Assembly (NCBI GenBank): GCA_946811185.2
Contig: OX328102.1
Span: 13,207,194-13,271,193, forward strand
DNA from: Hippopus hippopus
Taxonomy: Eukaryota > Mollusca > Bivalvia > Cardiida > Cardiidae
Length of the DNA: 64,000 bases
Reading direction: 5' to 3'
Both the position numbers and the translations under genes were made by a program. Under the pieces are notes generated by a model. It made no database searches. It saw nothing but the letters and a program-made list of their open reading frames with translations, and had not been told where the DNA came from. Shown piece by piece: positions 30,580-42,640 of this stretch (its first letter is position 1; every line of letters begins with the position of its first letter).

Positions 30580-32823
30580 GTGAATTACGTTATGCTTTTT
30601 CCACTCAACTCATGTTAAGCAGAATTCAAGATATACTGTGTTATTTTCTACATATGAATGGATAAACACTATGTACAAAACATAATGCCTATCGATTCCC
30701 GTTTCTATCAACTAATGTGAGAATTTAGTCTTGTAATTGCAGACAATGCAGATCGACATGGAAATGTGAATTACGTGCACTATTCATTATAGCATGACAT
30801 TACAAAACTTAACATTAATTGTTCTTTTGTATAAAACCATTAAATATACTTAAACCAAATCCACTGGAAAATAACTTGCTTCTGTCATCTTCTTTTGAAA
30901 GTTATAAACAATATGATAATTTTTGAATTACGTTACCGTGAATTACGTTATGGCATTTTTCTCAATTTAATAAGTATTTCGAAAACGAATGAACTGAGCG
31001 AGTACCTAACACTATGTGGACATGACTTCGTCAAAGGCCTATTCACACGTATTGGAAGCTATCATATGATGGGTTGATATTTCTGAAGATCGCTTTTAAA
31101 AAATCTTGCTTTAAGTAGTCCTTGTAAACCATTGTTTTCAACGAACTTTGCATTGAACTTTCTGAAATTACTGCATATTTTTGGAAGAAACATTTTCACT
31201 TTGTGATTAGTATAGCACTTGGTTAAATGCAGTTGTTTGTACTACACTGAAATGAACATGAATATGATAACGTAATTCACTGAGAGATAACGTAAATCAC
31301 AAAGACATGACTTAACCATTACAGGTAAAACAGCAATTTCTAGGGCTGAAATTCAAGAAGATACCCGCTAGAAGAAGAAAGCAAAGGAAGGTTAAAATTA
31401 TTTCCAGAGAAAATAGACCCGAGTTGAGAAATACTATATGTGAAAACTACCGAATTTTATTAATGTAATTCAGAGCAAACAAAAAAAGGTACAACAAATT
31501 TTGTGAAGAAAAGGATATTTGAAAAAAATGAGGTAGCTGAGCAATTTTTTCAATTCCAGTCAAAGCTAAGAATCTGAAAGTCAAGAACAGACTTGTGAAC
31601 AGTATGCAAACAACGAGACCTTGTACAGGAAAGAATATGGACCACTTGATTCAGCTTACTGAATAAATCTAATCCCTATTACTGAGCAAGCTATTGATCA
31701 AACTCAAGATAATACTGAATCAGTAGAATATGATCCGATTATCAATGCAACTGCAACTGATGCCTGAATCCCTCTCAATACAAGTGCATTAGCTCCTATA
31801 TACCATGGCAAATAGTGTGTTGGACTAGCATTGAAATAAAGCCAAGATGACAATTTACACAAAACCATATTTTTTCAGAAAGGGCGAAGCAAGGTGTGTT
31901 TTACATATGACCCAATGGGCCATTGACACTATGGGTCAATGAATGGTCAGCTGTCTACAGTGCATGATCCTATAGACTATTGGAATGCAAGGTGTAAAGT
32001 ATTTCAGATATTGACATAAACATGATAGTTTCAAAATTTGAACACAGTGACATGGGTACCAAGAGACAGTGAATTACGTTACCAGCCTTAGACAATGTTT
32101 TCCTTATACAACTGCAAAGAAGCCTGTTTTAATACATCCACACATTTGTTTACATTTTAGTATATAGGGACTAAGCCAGCAAAATGCTTTTTTACGACAG
32201 TTTTGACTAGTTTGACCGAATTAAAGGTCAGTTGCTACAGTGTCGAATCCTTGCTAGTTGGTTATAATGATTAATGTTTAATGTTTAACAAAAAATATAT
32301 ATATATATATACAGCGTTTAGTTTTCTTTTAATAGAAATACTTCAAGAAATCAAATGGGTGTAATTACTGGTGTCATATTTGAGGCTTTATTGTAACATT
32401 TTCTCCGTTTAAACCGGTAGGGCGTATTTCTGTGATTTACGTTACTTGGGGTTGTTTCTTTTTTAGATGTTGCCAAGAGAAAATGCAACGTCAAAACTAA
32501 TATCTATAATGTGTTTTATGTTGTTTAGCCATATGAGTGACTGAGTAAATTTCTGATTTTGTTGGTTTTCAAACTTTAAATGTTTGCTTATATTTGAAAA
32601 CATTGTTTCAAACAAAAGAAGAAGTTTTTACTGCTTATTTTGTCTGCGGTAACAGAAAGGGACTCGGCATTCAGAAATATCTTGTTTAAAGGAGAGAATA
32701 TTTACTTGTTTGAAGAGTTCAAACGTTTGTTCTTTTAATAATCATAGTTAAAATGGTTTATTTCCTGTTTTGTTTAAATAAACAAGTTTGCCATTAGGGA
32801 AAGGTTGTTGTAACGTAATTCAC
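30580..32823. other. cluster of the 13-base motif GTGAATTACGTTA, both orientations
   Basis: Plus-strand hits: 30,580; 30,766 (GTGAATTACGT); 30,924 (one mismatch); 30,938; 32,069 (GTGAATTACGTTACC); 32,432 (GTGATTTACGTTAC). Inverse hits: 31,268 (TAACGTAATTCAC); 31,288 (one mismatch); 32,811. Two pairs are spaced only 14 and 20 bp. I did not notice it elsewhere in the window. No transposon ends found. A frame at 31,335-31,365 reads ISRAEIQ before decaying, vaguely like a basic domain in uncharacterised invertebrate proteins, so part may be a dead gene. Confidence 0.6.
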
Positions 32824-33849
32824 TCATGATTTACACTACATGTATTTAATGCTCAACAAGTATTAAATTCCCTTGCTTCTGTAACTTTGTCTCGCGATGT
32901 ATCGTTAGCAAATGTCTCAAATTTTGTATGGACAAATATTCAATACAAATGGAAACAAAAAATTTTCCGGACATTTTCTTACCCGCAATTTTACCGTTTT
33001 TGGTGATTTGGCTGTAAAAATATTAAAGGTCATTGAGACTTATTGTTTTAGATTTCTATGATGAATAAAGCTACAAATTTTTGGCCACTAGTTTTCTTCC
33101 TGTTTCAGGGCTTTGACGGGAGAGACATGTCTACTCACTTGTCCTTAGAGTTGGGAACTTAACCATCTCGGGAGCTCGACTGGACCAGGATTTAATTTGG
33201 AGCACCAGTGGAACGGAACGGGTTGGGAACTAAAGCAATCTGAGTGGAAAAGTTACTGCGGACGTGCGGTCGTAGTAGAATAAATATTTTTTAGGAGATG
33301 ACGTCATCACCTTCTTATGCCAACCGACAGACTTTTCCCCCAAGATGACGTATTACACCTCAGTTTCAAGAAAAATAGGTCCTCATAGATCAATGAACGG
33401 ACGCGTCTGTGTCATTTGATATGTACAAGTAATGTGCGGATTTTAAAAATCAGTGTAAGCCAATTACACAAACAATGAATTTCAGAGTTAAAGTCGTAGA
33501 ATTTGCTCTAGTTTTGAAATTAGTCTCGTTCCGCAGCTTTGACCTGACCTAGTTTATAAAGTGTAAATCGCAGATGAAGCAGTAAAAGAAACACCCCAAA
33601 ACACCCAAAACCACTCGAAAATTACCCAAAACCGCGGTCATTACAGCTCAAACACTTTCCTTACATCTAAAACTCTATGCGAAACGATTTGATACACGAT
33701 TTTATGGAAATTAGCCATGAATTAATCCTATCAATTTCAGTATTTTAGTTCTTTGATCCGCTTCAAGTCGAAGTATTTCATGTACATGTACTTTGATTAG
33801 TTGTAGTTGTTCTGAAAACCGAAAGTAGAGAACGATTGTAATCAATAAA

Positions 33850-35280
33850 GTTAAAAATCTACATTTATGCTAGTTAATGCTGTTGTCCGGACCCTTAAAC
33901 ACTGGCGACAAGGATATTTCATTCCCTCCGTATACAGTAAATATAACTTGAAATATGACACGCTGGGTAAAATACAGCAATGTCGACCGTGCATCGACAG
34001 CTGGTTGGAGAACGAGGAATAGCTGTCCAGAGTGGTTTTTCAATACCAAATAGCATCGATGATAATGATTTAAAAAAAAGAACTGATTGTTTTTTTTTAT
34101 CTCCACGGGGATCAAAGACTTACAGCCCGCTCTGTAATTTTGTAGCACCTCAAAAGTATAATGATAAGACTTTCTACCCAGTTAACAACCACTATTTAAA
34201 AGAACCCGAAACTTTCATCATTGCAGAACGATTTATGTTTCATTGTAAGATCCAAAACGAATATGAAACTGTAACCAAGTAGTTGACAGAATTGATGTGG
34301 CTAAGTGAATCATGTGAGTTTTGGACATTTTTAGATGTGTTCGCCTATGGGTTACAGAACAGTGTTACTCAGAGAAAGTTATTGTCAGCAGTGGAATTAA
34401 CTTTGAAAAAGGCAGTTGATTTGGGTGTAAGTATGGAATTGGTGGACACTGAAGCGTCAAAAACCAAAGGACCATGATAAAGTGTTCACATAGTGGTTTA
34501 TGGGTGGTAAAACTAATCATGACAGTCAGAATTGTTTCTACAAGAATGCCAAGTGTCATAGCTGTAAAGGTCGCAGCAAGATGTCTCTGAAAAAGGCTCT
34601 TAAAAGATGACAAAAGTTCACAGCCCAGGGTGAAACGGGACAAGAGAAATAAATAAATATCCATTTACTGAATGAACATCAAATTTTCGGAGTCTGGAAG
34701 TGAAAACGGGGTAGAATGGCCACTTTTCACACTAAGATCACTGTCTAGCTCAGAAATTTGTTTCGGTGCAGATTGAGGGTAAAGATTGTGATATGGAAAT
34801 AGATACAGGGGCCTCTATGACTATTGTTTTGGAAAAATTCCATGAAAGTACTGAAACTTGAGCTACTTTTGTGTTGCTAAAAAACATACACAGGAGGTAA
34901 AGTTCTAGACCAGGTATAGTAACTGTCAAATATCGTCATCAAAAGAAAAGTCTACCATTAGTTGCCATGTGTGGAGATGGTCTCTCTATTTGGAAGAAGC
35001 TGGTTAATGGATCTCAAGCTTGATTGGAAGAATATTAAATGGAGCCACCAAATTGGTTCTTTAGAGTAATTGTTGTCAAAATACTCTTACTTGTCTGATA
35101 CAAATATTGGAGTAATGAAAGGTGTCGCTGCAGAACTGACTTTAAATGAAGACAGCAGTCCAAACTTCTGCAAACCAAGACCTGTACAGTTTGCACTAGA
35201 GAACAAAATTAAAACAGAATTAGAAAGACTAGTTGATAGTGGAAATAGTCCAAACTTTGAATGGGCAACACCATAATTAG
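33850..35280 (+). pseudogene. Ty3/Gypsy retrotransposon relic (gag, protease, start of RT)
   Basis: Decayed but readable. 33,980-34,480: gag, in two frames broken by a stop at 34,280 (IIAERFMFHCKIQNEYE; LTELMWLSESCEFWTFLD; GLQNSVTQRKLLSAVELTLK). About 34,500-34,590: remains of a zinc knuckle (KTNHDSQNCFYKNAKCHSC). About 34,755-34,855: protease with DTGAS. About 34,985-35,280: linker and start of RT (KPRPVQFALENKIKTELERL ... FEWATP). Upstream, TTAAACACTGGCGACAAGGA (33,893-33,912) looks like a Gypsy LTR end and primer site. Many stops and shifts. The element is cut by MITEs after 35,280 and resumes at 37,053. Confidence 0.75.
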
Positions 35281-35499
35281 CTGAGTGGTTGAAGGGTTCT
35301 TTGCATAAACTAAGAAGTAAACTGAAACTTGCCGAAGTTGATAGAGACCGTAATATCAGTGTATCGACCAGCCCTGCAAAAGGGCACAAGTTCTCTAAAA
35401 AACTGAACTAGAAGGTTTTACTGTTGTATTAAGATTGATGCAAAGTACTCTTGTAAGTTGTTTCATGAAAGGTCTTAAATTTCCATTTCCTGAAACTGT

Positions 35500-35612
35500 G
35501 GTTAGCATACCATGAGAAAGTTGAAAACATTGTGGCAAAAGGAGAAAATGGGAGTCGCAAGCCTTTTCCTGCCTCACAATATGTTCTAACCCTTTGATGA
35601 CTATTGCCACTT
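35500..35612 (-). mobile_element. MITE family 'TTTACCA', short copy
   Basis: GAGAAAGTTGAAAACATTGT, GGCAAAAGGAGAAAATGGGA, CTTTTCCTGCCTCACAATAT. The gypsy relic is split at this place. Confidence 0.5.
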
Positions 35613-35681
35613 ATAAAGCCAAACTTTAGTTTGGACACAAGCCTTATGCCTTAAATTTCTTTGAAACTTGATTTTACTTAC

Positions 35682-35830
35682 AATGAGAAAGTTGAAAACA
35701 TTGTAGCAATAGGAGAAAATGCTGGTAGTAAGATTTTCTCCTGTTGACAAAATGTTTTCTTTACTTTTTAGCATTATTTACATCCTTTGAGTCATTATCT
35801 ATGTTTGTCTGCTGCAAATGCTTTCTTACC
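35682..35830 (+). mobile_element. MITE family 'TTTACCA', short copy
   Basis: GAGAAAGTTGAAAACATTGT, AGCAATAGGAGAAAATGCTG, TAAGATTTTCTCCTGTTGAC; ends GTCTGCTGCAAATGCTTTC. Confidence 0.5.
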
Positions 35831-35995
35831 TGGTAGGGAGAATGAATTTCAGCAAAAATTTCTGTCCAGGATTTTGGAAATAATAGTGCTTGGAAGATTT
35901 AAGAAAAAAGAAAACAAGAATGTGCTAAGAGAAACCATTATTCAAGCAAGTAATGTGTTCTCTTTCCATTTTTTTTTTTTTTTTTAATAAAAAAG

Positions 35996-37021
35996 TGAAT
36001 GAATTGAGCTGGGGAAACAATAAACATGTTTTAACTCTTTACCACACAGTCCTGAGTTTTAAAGACCCTGAAAAGGAAGGCTTTTGGAAACATTGTGTGA
36101 AAAGAAGAAAATGCTGGTAACTAGCATTTTTTTCTCTTCAGACATTGTTTCAGAGATCTCGAAGTGAGATACTGTCATCTGTGTCCCATTGTATTTGTCG
36201 TCTGCAGATGCTCTCAGTTTGGACTGGTCTAAAATTTTGTGTTGCTAAGATTTAAGTAGTTTCTTATACGAATAAGGATATTGATTAAAAAGATAGAAAG
36301 TACATGTAATATATTATTTCTTGCATTGACATGGTTTTGTATTTAATTAAACTATGAAATTGTTAAAATATTACTATTTTCTTGTACCACTGAGCTCACA
36401 TCCTGTTTTTAATGTCTGTCTAAACTTCTCCTCAGTCTGACCACTTCTCCCCATTTTAAAAAACTTCTCCTAATTCTCAGGCTAGGGAGAAGTAACTTCT
36501 CTATAATATTTTTTTATCCAAAAAGTCTATGGATTGAGCTGGGGAAACAATAAACATGTTTTAGCTCTTTACCACACAGTCCTGAGTTTAAGAGACCCTG
36601 AAGAGGAAGGCTTTTGAAAAATTGTTGGTAAAGAAGAAAATGCTGGTAACCAGCACTTTTTTCTCTTCTGACATTGTTTTCAAAAATCTCAAAGACAGAT
36701 ACTGTCATTTGTGTCCCATTTTATTTGTCGTCTGCAAATGCTTTCAATTTGGACTGGTCTAAAATTTTATTGTGTTCACAGTTGCAAAGATTTAAGTAGT
36801 TTCTTATTGATGAAAAAGATAGAAAGTATTATTTCATGTATTGACATGGTTTTGTATTTAATTAAACTGTGAAATTATTTAAATATTATTATTTCCTTGT
36901 AGAACTCAGCTCACATCCTGTTTTTAATGTCTGTCTAAACTTCTCCTCAAAGTCTGACCACTTCTCCCCATTTTGAAAAACTTCTCCTAATTGTCAGGCT
37001 ATGGAGAAGTAACTTCTCCTT
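35996..37021 (+). repeat. tandem duplication (period about 530 bp) containing two MITE copies
   Basis: Unit 1 starts GAATTGAGCTGGGGAAACAA (36,001), unit 2 GGATTGAGCTGGGGAAACAA (36,531). Each holds ACTCTTTACCACACAGTCC or a one-base variant, a complete 'TTTACCA' MITE, TTGACATGGTTTTGTATTTA, TTTAATGTCTGTCTAAACTT, TGACCACTTCTCCCC and ends GGAGAAGTAACTTCTC. Identity about 90%. A (A)n/(T)n tract precedes unit 1. Confidence 0.75.
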
Positions 37022-37052
37022 AAATTCTGAGAGTTGGCAGAGGCCTGAGTAT

Positions 37053-37290
37053 TAAAACTTTATGATAAAGTTAGAATTTAAGGAGAATGCAAAGTCATGT
37101 TTAATCCCGTATTTGATATAGGAGAATATCCATTACCAACAGCAGAAGATGTGTTCATAAGATTAGACTGAGGACAAAAGTTTAAAGAAGTTGACATGGG
37201 TCATGTGTACTGACATGTATGATTAAATGAGCAGTTGCATGAATATGTGAAAAATCAACATTTATACTGGTTATTGCTGTTGAGCGGAAT
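37053..37290 (+). pseudogene. Gypsy relic continued: RT fragment and possible LTR end
   Basis: FDIGEYPLPTAEDVF, then KFKEVDMGHVY: the RT motif-A neighbourhood of Ty3/Gypsy elements (usual EYPLPT.ED.F ... F.KIDL..AY). At 37,250-37,295, AACATTTATACTGGTTATTG, then CTGTTGAGCGGAATC, resembles 33,856-33,893 (ACATTTATGCTAGTTAATGC, TGTTGTCCGGACC). RT thus seems to be joined by deletion to an LTR remnant. Confidence 0.55.
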
Positions 37291-37847
37291 CTAAAACATT
37301 ACATAAATATGAGGAAAAAGATGTTATCAACCATCAGATGAATGTAATTGTTAATCAAATGATTCACTGTTAAAACGTATTTGCTAGCATATTTCTAGCA
37401 TCACCTTCTACTAGTACTTTCAGTACTTTGATTTTAAAAGCAGACATTGCAGCTTAAGAAGCCTTTGAGCGGTTAATAATTGCGGTTAGCGAGGAGTAAG
37501 CAACAGATACTGAATGTTAAGAGGCTGGGGATAGTGATACGGCCAGTGAAAATGGAGAGAGTACGGATACCTCTAGTGAAAGGGATGAGAGTTGAGCACT
37601 TATCATTGTATTGTTGTATCAATCATAAAGAAATGAGTTTTAAAACAAGAAAAATAAAATAAAATGTAATAATGACAAAAGAATATCAATGACAAAAAAA
37701 AAAAAAAAAAGATAAACACGTTAAAAAAAAATGAAGAAGAAAGGAAACAGGAAAGAAAAAAACAAATAAGCAAGAAAACAAACACACACAAAAAGAAAAG
37801 GCGAAAACCGAAAAAATATGTAACTTTCTTCCTAAAAAGGTAAGTCT

Positions 37848-37920
37848 AACGGCTCGAACCAGGATAGCAGGTTTGAGAGGTAGGTAATTTATCCATTACA
37901 CCACTGCTCGCTAGATAGAA
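37848..37920 (-). repeat. tRNA-like sequence / SINE head
   Basis: The minus strand reads GCAGTGGTGTAATGGATAAA (A-box TGGTGTAATGG) and, about 35 bases later, CCTGGTTCGAGCCG (perfect B box). An acceptor stem does not form. Tentatively a SINE promoter or tRNA pseudogene. Confidence 0.45.
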
Positions 37921-38331
37921 TAGATAGCTTGTAAAACTGTTAAGGCTTTTTTGATGTATATTTTAACTGAAATTATCGGATAATTTACCTGTTCTTCCCG
38001 TGTACGAAGATAGAATGTTCCGAATTATTGTAAACAAGGGCCACGGTTATCGCGTTCCGTTAATACAACATGAGGAAATATAAACATATTTATTTCACAC
38101 TACATTTGAGTTCCGGTTGATGAAGAAGAGGAAAGAGAGAAAGGAAGTAAAGTGTGAGAGGGTAAGATCTGCACGCAGGGATCTTATATACGTATACGAT
38201 CCCTGCTGCACGGTACTGTCTCATGCATGTTTTTTTGACTAGTCAATCTTACCGTGATCCGTTACGTATGATTGGGGTAATGCAGAGGTCGTGGGAAATA
38301 GTGATAGCGGATTTAGTTCAGCAGGTAAATG

Positions 38332-38531
38332 ACCACAATGGAAAGACCTTACGTACTTGCTCCAGGTCAACGTTACTGCTCCTGTCAATTCAACGTACCC
38401 GCTCCAGTAAAAAACATGGCTGCGCCCATAAGATTCCACAAGGTAAGCACAAAAACATAATTTTTTTTACATGTTATTGAATAGATATGCAGTTGCAGGT
38501 TGTCGCACGGAATGTCTGGGATGTCAGTGCA
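38332..38531 (+). repeat. left arm of inverted duplication, with first-exon-like unit
   Basis: Matches 39,976-40,172 inverted: ACCTTACGTACTTGCTCCAG, GTCAACGTTACTGCTCCTGT, CAATTCAACGTACCCGCTC, AAAAAACATGGCTGC, GGTAAGCAC, GTCGCACGGAATGTCTGGGA. An ATG at 38,416 opens nine codons (MAAPIRFHK) that end at a donor-like AAG|GTAAGC (38,443). Confidence 0.6.
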
Positions 38532-39352
38532 CGTTAATCTGTAGTTCTTATGGTGGTTAATCGTTTGTTGAAGACGTTTAATCCGACAAAGTTCCGTCGG
38601 CGACTACGATTTCTGGAAAAACACTACTTGGAGTCTCCAAAAACCTTTGTAAAACATATACACTCGATATTCTGAAGTGTGTGCCGTGTCAGATGACCAA
38701 TATAATGATTATGCTCACAACTATAAACCGCAAAAAAATCAAGTTGCAAGTATTAAATGATATTTTGCTATTGTTGCACACAACGTAACTTGCTCCTAAA
38801 TTCAATACAACGATCCAGCTCCTGAGCTGAAAATACGATAAGCGTATGGGTTCGTGTTACAGTAAATAATTTTGTCATTTTGATCAAGATTCTATTTTAA
38901 TTATCGTATAGACATCGGTTTATGTAATTAGTTAGAGGCTAAATAGTAAATTCTACAGGAATATAATACACCCAAAAGAACAAGTGCAGTGTCTGTTTTA
39001 ACCCTGTACCAAATATTTCCTAATTTGAATAAACTGATGTAGAATGCTAAGCAAAACATTGGGCATGTTTTCCTTCTCTCACTTTGTATTCTATCAATGA
39101 GATACATGTAAGTATCTTTCAGTTAAGTCACAATTTAAACTGTTTTCTGCAACTAGATCCCTGTCGATATAGATCGGTTCAGATGTGTTGTTTGATAAAT
39201 ACTTGAATGGCAATACAATTCTAAAACACGTTGAACCTTTTTTTTTCTATCAGTAGGCCTAATCTTATTGGGCATGTATTCAGGCGATCTCGGGTTCTCT
39301 GTTTCTTTCCCCAATTTTATTAAGCTGGCAGAATCAGACACTCATCGTGAAA

Positions 39353-39389
<37 letters not shown>

Positions 39390-39975
39390 GGAAGGAAGAG
39401 AGAGAAAAGGAGATGACGATATCGAAGATGATAGTTATAATAGTTATGGATCTTCTGCATGATAGTTATGATAGTTATCTACCCTTTGCATGATACTGTC
39501 TGTCATCAAGCTCTTCATGTATATAATGACATTTCATTTCAAAAGCATCAAAAGGACAATAAACCTGACGGACAGAAAAACCGAAAGACGGACAAATAGA
39601 CAGTTATACATATTGATCAAAAAAGAAAAATTGTTTGATTAAACTCGTACACAATCGCATATAATATCGTTCTCTGTTTCAACTCAGGGGCTGGATCGTT
39701 TTATAGAGTTTTGAAGCGTGGAGCGTTGCCTACAAAAATTGATAGAAAGTTGCTCTGTAATGAATGTCGTATAGTTTTTGTTTAGAACTGTGGTGAATAA
39801 AGCATATATGAATCACTTGGCAAAGCACAAACTTCAGATTATTGTGTTTGTATGTTTAACAAAGCTTTTTGCTGCATCCCGCGTGTTGATTATTCAGAAA
39901 TCATAGTCGCTGACGGAAGTTTGTTGGATTAAACGTCTTTAACAAATAACCACCAAAAGAACAATACAGAAATAC
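38532..39975. other. spacer between inverted arms
   Basis: 1.4 kb of AT-rich DNA with a (GA)n microsatellite (39,356-39,400). No open frame I recognise. A weak echo of the arm (AACGTAACTTGCTCCTAAAT, then CAGCTCCTGAGCTG) lies at about 38,784-38,830. Confidence 0.4.
39356..39400. repeat. GA / GAAG microsatellite
   Basis: (GA)n followed by GAAG units. Confidence 0.85.
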
Positions 39976-40172
39976 GCACTGACATCCCAGACATTCCGTG
40001 CGACAACCGTCTACTGCACATCTATTCATCTGATTGTTATAGAAGTATGTTTTGGTGCTTACCTAGCAAAGTTCTTGGCAGCAGCCATGTTTTTTACTAG
40101 AGCGGGTACGTTGAATTGACAGGAGCAGTAACGTTGACCTGGAGCAAGTACGTAAGGTCTCTCCAGTGTGGT
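39976..40172 (-). repeat. right arm of inverted duplication, with first-exon-like unit
   Basis: Same block as 38,332-38,531, opposite strand. ATG at 40,088 opens MAAAKNFA, then AG|GTAAGC (donor at 40,062). The nine-codon stretch differs from the left arm after MAA while the flanks are nearly identical. Confidence 0.6.
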
Positions 40173-40944
40173 GACAGTGTATAAGAAAAGTATCTAAATT
40201 CAGACATTAAAATAATAATATGTATGTTATATTGATAATCAGGAATATGTTTTGACTTTGCATTCTGTCGGGTTACAAAACGTATACCCTGATCATTTAA
40301 TGTTAAACTTTATAAACTTAATACACGAGATAAAATTATTTAAATGTCTTGTGCATAATACAGGATTATTGAACTTTGCAGATGTGGATAAGGAGATTAT
40401 ATACATAAAAAAAAAAAAAAAAAAAAATCTTTAAAATAAACAGGTTAAACTATTGTTTCTAATAAGGATTACTACTTTATCTAGAGTAACGTGAGTACAT
40501 AATTCAGAGGCAGAATACTTCGGTAGTAACCAACAATACAACAGTCTGATCTTTTGTTTATTGTCCGAAGTATCCCAATGACAGACATTTTTGTCAAGCT
40601 GTTCGGACACTTCGCAGCACAAACAGTAATTTGGTGCAAGGATGGATCAGGGTTTTACCTAGCAAAATTTGCACAATATATTTATGAACGATATATTCCC
40701 AGTTTTGTTCTTACACTAGATCTATAAATAGTGTAAGAATAATATGCCAAGCAGTACAATGCAATAACAAAATAAATTTTAATTACACGTGCGATTTGGA
40801 GCCTACACAAATAAAGATTTATGGAAGTCACCGGTAAAATTTAGATTCATTAAAAAATAGGAAGAAGAGTAAATGTAATTTATAATAAATGCAACTCATG
40901 GTAGCGCATCGGTCGTGATAATATTGGTAGATAGCCCACACTGA

Positions 40945-41022
40945 ACCATAGGCTGCTAGGCGTAACTCACTGACCTTTTGCGGACAGTGTAGGTCGAGAT
41001 CAGACCGTACAAAACGTATAGT
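40945..41022 (+). mobile_element. palindromic MITE, half copy broken at the axis
   Basis: GGCTGCTAGGCGTAACTCAC, TGACCTTTTGCGGACAGTGT, then GATCAGACCGTACAAAACGT; stops at the family's central axis and turns into LINE sequence. Confidence 0.6.
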
Positions 41023-42640
41023 AAGTCTAGTTGGAGGTCGGCATTGTTTATTTTGGTATAGAGAAAGTGGCTTTGTTCGCCTGTTCTACGGTGTGTTTTC
41101 TTGCGTTAAGGAAAGAACCGTTACATGAGAATGTGAGCCCGAGATAGTGATATTTTTCCGTAATTTCTAAGGATTGATTTCCAGTTTTAAAATTGTAGTT
41201 TCCGTGGGTTCTTGCTCCGAAAACTAGGACTTTTGTTTTTGGAATATTGATTTTTAGATGCCAATTTTTACAATAGTCATTGAAAATATTTAAACTCTTT
41301 TGAAAATAGGTTTGATCAGTCGATAAAATAACGGTGTCATCCGCGAAGAGCAAGGTAAGTAGTTAAAGCCATGTTGATAAGTCGTTTTGATCAATTAGCT
41401 CTACGCCAGTTGCACCTTTAGCAGCCATGTTTGTTTGTAGATCATTTAGGAATAACGTGAATAATAATGGTGATAAATTCTCTCCCTGTCTTACCCCGAT
41501 TTTGGACATAAAACTAGATGATAAATACCCATTATGCTTTATACATGATTTGATACTTTGATACATGTTAAAAATGACTGTGAAGAATTTCCCATTTATA
41601 TTATAGGTCATCATTTTATGCCACAGCCCTGATCTCCACACATTATCAAAAGCCTGTGAAAAGTCAAAAAATGCGGCAAATAATTTCATCTTTCTTTTTT
41701 TTCAATAATTCGAATAGAGAATGGAAGGTGAAAAGATGATCTGCGCAGGAGTATTCTATACGAAAGCCAGCTTGATTTTGTTCTAGTATATATCATTATC
41801 GTCTAGAAAAACAGTCAGTCTGTGGTTTATTACAGAAGTGAATAATTTGCCCATGCAGCTAAGAATAGTGATCGGGCGATAATTAGAGGGGTCTTTCGGG
41901 TCTCTTTTATTTTTGTAAATGGGGAATATTACGCCCTCTAGCCAGGTCTTGGGTATAAGTCCTGTGTTTAGCACACAATTGAAAAGCTTGCAGTAGAAAG
42001 GTAAGAAAAATTGTTTCGTAGATTTAATATATTCATCAATAATATTGTCAAAGGGGCTAGGGGCCTTTGAATTTTTCAGGTTTAATATAAATTTATTTAT
42101 TTCGGGTTCGGTTATTTCGGAATTAAGATAATCATTTTGAATCTATCATCTTGTATTGTGTTTTCATTTAAAGATTTAAAGTACTCGAAAAATTCATCTA
42201 GAGATAGTTACTCTTTTACTTTATGCCTTGGTTTCAGGTTATTAAGATATTTCCAATATTGTTTAGGGTTTTTTGAACTAATTGCACGTAATTTTCTAGC
42301 ATTTTCGTTTTAGTGTCTTTTGATAAAAAAAAATCCATTGTTCTTTAATATTGTTCTTTAATATTGTGTACTCGCTAAGTTAAGGGTATGTTTAGTTTGA
42401 CTGTTTTTTGTTTTGTTGTAATTGGACTTGGCAAGATGATAACTTTTCCTTGCACGTAAACATTTCGGTCCAAACCAAGGTTTATTTTCGTGTTGATTTT
42501 TAATGTTTGGATAAACACGGTGGTTAGGCGTGAAACTTGTTTGCATTAAAATAAGTGGTTCATACAAAAAGGTAACATCATTCACTTCATAGTACGCAAA
42601 AAAACTCGGATGCATTTCTGGTTCGAAAACAGGTACCGCT
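41022..42640 (-). pseudogene. LINE ORF2 copy, linker through RT, several breaks
   Basis: Successive minus-strand frames: NKPWFGPKCLRARKSYHLAK (pre-RT linker, 42,358-42,615); IYKNKRDPKDPSNYRPITIL (RT motif region, 41,783-41,974); FFDFSQAFDNVW, GVRQGENLSPLLFTLFLNDL (41,363-41,689); LFADDTVIL (catalytic FADD box), NWHLKINIPKTKVLVFG, YHYLGLTF (41,048-41,353). At least three frameshifts or stops. No endonuclease; the C-terminus is cut at 41,022 by the half MITE. Same family as 50,482-51,808 (for example LYADDTVIL, YHYLGVTF). Non-LTR RTs copy their RNA directly at a nicked target; this copy is dead. Confidence 0.85.

Noticed and set aside
34283..34477. Independent 64-codon gene
   Set aside because: It is the second half of the Gypsy gag relic after a stop codon.
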